The translations under genes were made by a program, and so were the position numbers. 64,000 nucleotides of DNA from Bombardia bombarda (Eukaryota > Ascomycota > Sordariomycetes > Sordariales > Lasiosphaeriaceae): contig JAULSR010000001.1 of the NCBI GenBank assembly GCA_030512295.1, positions 5,913,001-5,977,000 on the forward strand, written 5' to 3'. This document shows positions 61,266 to 64,000 of this stretch, piece by piece (position 1 is the stretch's first letter; every line of letters begins with the position of its first letter). The notes below the pieces were generated by a model. The model was not told the origin of the DNA. It made no database searches and saw only the letters and a program-made list of their open reading frames with translations.

Positions 61266-64000
61266 TCACCAAGCCATCCTGGCAAACACCCCCTTCGGCC
61301 ACGTCCTCACCGCAAACTTGCGCGCCTCGTCGAGCAAAAGAATGCCCAGCCCAAACGACATGGGCAAGAACCAGTACTCCACCGGCACCTGAGCGGTGCC
61401 CAGCACGCTTTGCAGACTCGGAATATACAGCCAGAAGAAGGCCATGACGAGTGCAAACAGGACGGCCGGGAACAGATAGTAATTCCTCGTCTCCTTTTTG
61501 AACAGCGGCGGGTGCTGGAAGATGGACAGCCGCCTGGTACGGACCGCAAGAAGGTTGAACCATTGCCTACGAATCAAACCACTCGTTAGCACACAACCAG
61601 AGCCAGTAACGGAGGCACGGGCAACATACATCACCACCAAATTAACAAAATATATCGAGCTCGCCTCATTCAGCTTCTGCGCGTAAAAGTCCGGATCGAT
61701 ACTCTCGGGCAGGTTCCCAAACGAGAACCAGAGCGTGCCAAACGAAATACCATTGCGCTCCAGATACCAAAACGACATGGCAAACGACGCCACCGTCTCG
61801 AGCACGCCCACGAACCCGTAGCTCTGCACGATGAGCTTCCAGTCGACGAGCCGGTCGACGCCGATCCGGCGCGGCGGCCGCACCATGACGTCGGCCTCGG
61901 GCGCCTCGTACGCCAGCGCCGTGGCCGCCAGGCAGTCGGTGAAGCAGCAGATGATGATCATCAAGAAGCTGCTCAGCACCTGCGGCACGCCAAACATGAC
62001 GTTCGCCATGATCGGCCAGAACTCGCTGAAGCTGCCGGCCGGCAGCAGGTACGCGATCGTCTTCTTCAGATTGTCAAACATCATCCGCCCGTACCGCACG
62101 GCCTCGACGATACTGGCGAAGGAGTCGAGGAGGACCATGTCGGCTGCCTCGGCGGCAATGTCGCTGCCGCCGCCAATGGCGATGCCGACGTCTGCGGCGC
62201 GCAGCGCGGGCGCGTCGTTGACGCCATCGCCCGTCATGCCGACGACGTAGCCGCGCGACTGCAGCTCGCGGACGATGCGCAGCTTCTGCTCGGGCGTCGT
62301 GCGCGCAAAGACGACCTCGTGGCAGTCGTTGACGAGCTGGTCCCACTGCGCGTCGTTGAGCGAGATCAGGTCGGTTCCTGTCAGGACGATGGAGTTGATG
62401 GGGGCGGCTTCGAGGTCGTCTGCTAGCTTCTCCTTCTCTGACGGGCTGTCTTCGTGGCCCCTGATGTATGTGTCGTTGGAGGCCCCGCTGCCGTCGCGGG
62501 AGAGGGCCTTGGCGTTGAGCACGGCGCTGTTGGGGTTGGTGATGATGCCGCAGTCGCGGGCGATGGCTTGGGCGGTGAGGGCAAAGTCGCCCGTGACCTG
62601 GGAATTTGGAGGTTAGCCAGAGCACGCTCTCTCTCTATCTTTGTCGTTTACACTCACCATGAAAATCCTAATGCCAGCCCCGCGCAGCGTCCTTATGACC
62701 TCAGGGATCTCAGCGCGGGGAGGATCAGCAATGGCCACCATTCCGACCAGTGTCAGTCCTGATCTGGCGCATTCCTCCATCTCGCTTTCGAACGCTGATG
62801 AAGATGGAGAGGATTTGACAGAAGACCTGGACACGGCTTTGTGGGCGAGAAGAAGGACGCGGCGTCCCTTGGCGGCCCAGTCGTTCTTGATCTTCTCCAT
62901 CTTTTCCCTGGCCGGGGCATTCAGGGGTATGGTCACGCCTGACGAGCCAGTGTAGTTGGAGCATCGATCGAGTAAGATCTCGGGGGCTCCCTTGATGGTG
63001 AGAAGCCTATGAGAGAGGGCAAAATCAGTAATGAAACAAGATTCCTAGCGAGAAATAGCATAGGGTTACTCACATATCGCCAGGCTCAAATATAGACGCA
63101 GTGCCCTTTGACACAACCGTGTCCAGACCGCCGAGTTGAGCCAGCCCCATGACCCTGATCATGAACTTGTTCTTGCTGTTGAAAGCAAGGTTGAACTTGG
63201 TGGTCCAGCAGCGCCGGAGATCCGATACGGAGCCCAAGCTCTCGGAGAAGCGGAGGATAGCTTGGTCAGTAGCATCGCCATGGATCTTCCTCTGGGCAAG
63301 AGGCAGGTTGTTTGTCGCGGCATCGAACTGGCCGGCGTTGCAAAGCCCTGCAACGCTCCGCAGTTGCTCAATTGCATTGCTCGCCAAGTCGGGAGACGTT
63401 TCGCGATCTCCCACAAGTGTATCCCGAGCATTATCCACCGACATGACATGGCCACCGATAGCGCAGTCTGTGACAACCATCTTGTTCTGCTCTGAATCAG
63501 CACCTGCCGCCAGAGTCACAAATCGTCACTTGGTGGAAGTGCACAACCTACCTCTGTAAGAGTGCCCGTCTTGTCGGAGCAGATAACCGACACTGCGCCC
63601 AGCGTCTCGACGGTCTTGAGTGACTTGCAGAGGACCTTATTCTTGCGCATCATGTTGGCGCTGATGGTAAGGCTTGCTGTCAAGGCAATTGGAAGGCCTT
63701 CTGGAATGAAGGCCACGGCAACGGAGACGCAGTCGACTATCAGGGTCGGGACATTGATCCAGTTGGGGTATACTCTCCTCAGCCAGGAAGCCCTGAATAA
63801 TGTCAGTCGATACTGTTGACACAATCAAGAGGTATTCCAGTGGGAGGGCCCTCACCAGAGAATGATAACCAAGATTATCATGGAAAGCATGATGGAGCAG
63901 ATGACATAGACAAAGTTGAGCACCTCGCGCTCAAGAGTGGTCAATCCAGTCTTGGGCTCGTTTGTCAGCTTGGCGATGCGCCCAAAGACGGTGCGGTTTC
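61266..64000 (-). CDS. P-type ATPase of the Na+/K+-ATPase (P2C) type, 3' part; 5' end beyond the window
   Basis: Exons visible: from beyond 64000 down to 63856, then 63552..63792, 63074..63489, 62658..63006, 61630..62597 and 61266..61566, all in phase across introns of about 50-70 bp. Segments in order are FGRIAKLTNEPKTGLTTLER (before TM3), FIPEGLPIALTASLTI (TM4 ion-binding PEGL), SVICSDKTGTLTEQNKMVVT (phosphorylated Asp), LLTIKGAPEILLDRC (KGAPE, nucleotide-binding), VGMVAIADPPR, VVGMTGDGVNDAPALRAADV (hinge) and the TM5-TM10 helices ending VFARMAW. PEGLPIALTASLTI and the TM6 stretch place it nearer to Na/K- and H/K-ATPases than to SERCA or ENA pumps. Likely a plasma-membrane cation pump. No damage is visible in the part seen. 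Confidence 0.88.

Overview
The window is nuclear DNA of a filamentous ascomycete (Pezizomycotina; a Sordariomycete-like gene repertoire is my inference). Most genes are cut by short introns of about 50-110 bp with GTRNGT donors, CTRAY-like branch points and YAG acceptors. Protein families typical of these fungi are present: AA9 monooxygenase, DUF6055, DUF8021, CVNH lectins, a Zn2Cys6 factor, an F-box protein and a Baeyer-Villiger monooxygenase. No rRNA, tRNA, CRISPR array or operon was seen. Exon limits were worked out by eye from splice signals and reading-frame continuity.

Layout. 0.6-2 kb: a lipid-droplet-type hydrolase with a long poly-Glu tract. 2.5-5.8 kb: two divergent secreted CVNH (cyanovirin-N homology) lectin genes sharing one promoter region. 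5.9-20 kb: an accessory block that looks decayed. It holds a CorA-like N-terminal domain without its membrane part, a fungal kinase gene with an in-frame TGA, a Zn2Cys6 factor with a damaged cluster, a gutted ABC/MDR transporter, an APH-type kinase with an in-frame TAG and a small broken gene. An intact F-box gene and an oxidoreductase gene also lie here, and a solo LTR sits in the end of the latter. 20.4-34.5 kb: mostly housekeeping genes, namely a NUDIX hydrolase, a GPI-type fasciclin protein, a possible coiled-coil protein, an OCRL-like inositol 5-phosphatase, the decapping subunit DCP1, a Swi5 recombination protein and a secreted RNase T1-type enzyme. 34.5-40.3 kb: gene-poor, with one badly decayed gene. 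40.3-49.3 kb: four consecutive secreted-protein genes on the + strand (AA9 LPMO, DUF6055, tandem DUF8021, GH35 beta-galactosidase), which look like a plant-material or carbohydrate degradation cluster. 49.3-52 kb: a second solo LTR, an orphan Gag-like ORF and a small acidic protein gene. 52.8-64 kb: metabolic and transport genes, namely a sugar-porter MFS convergent with a Baeyer-Villiger monooxygenase, a cyclase-family (kynurenine-formamidase-like) protein, a hotdog thioesterase and the 3' part of a Na/K-ATPase-like P-type pump that runs off the window end.

The observations most worth following are the divergent CVNH pair with identical intron position and phase, the solo LTR that replaces the stop codon of an oxidoreductase gene, the series of in-frame stops in otherwise well conserved accessory genes (several explained by CAG to TAG), the orphan Gag-like gene, and the run of four secreted enzymes or domains.
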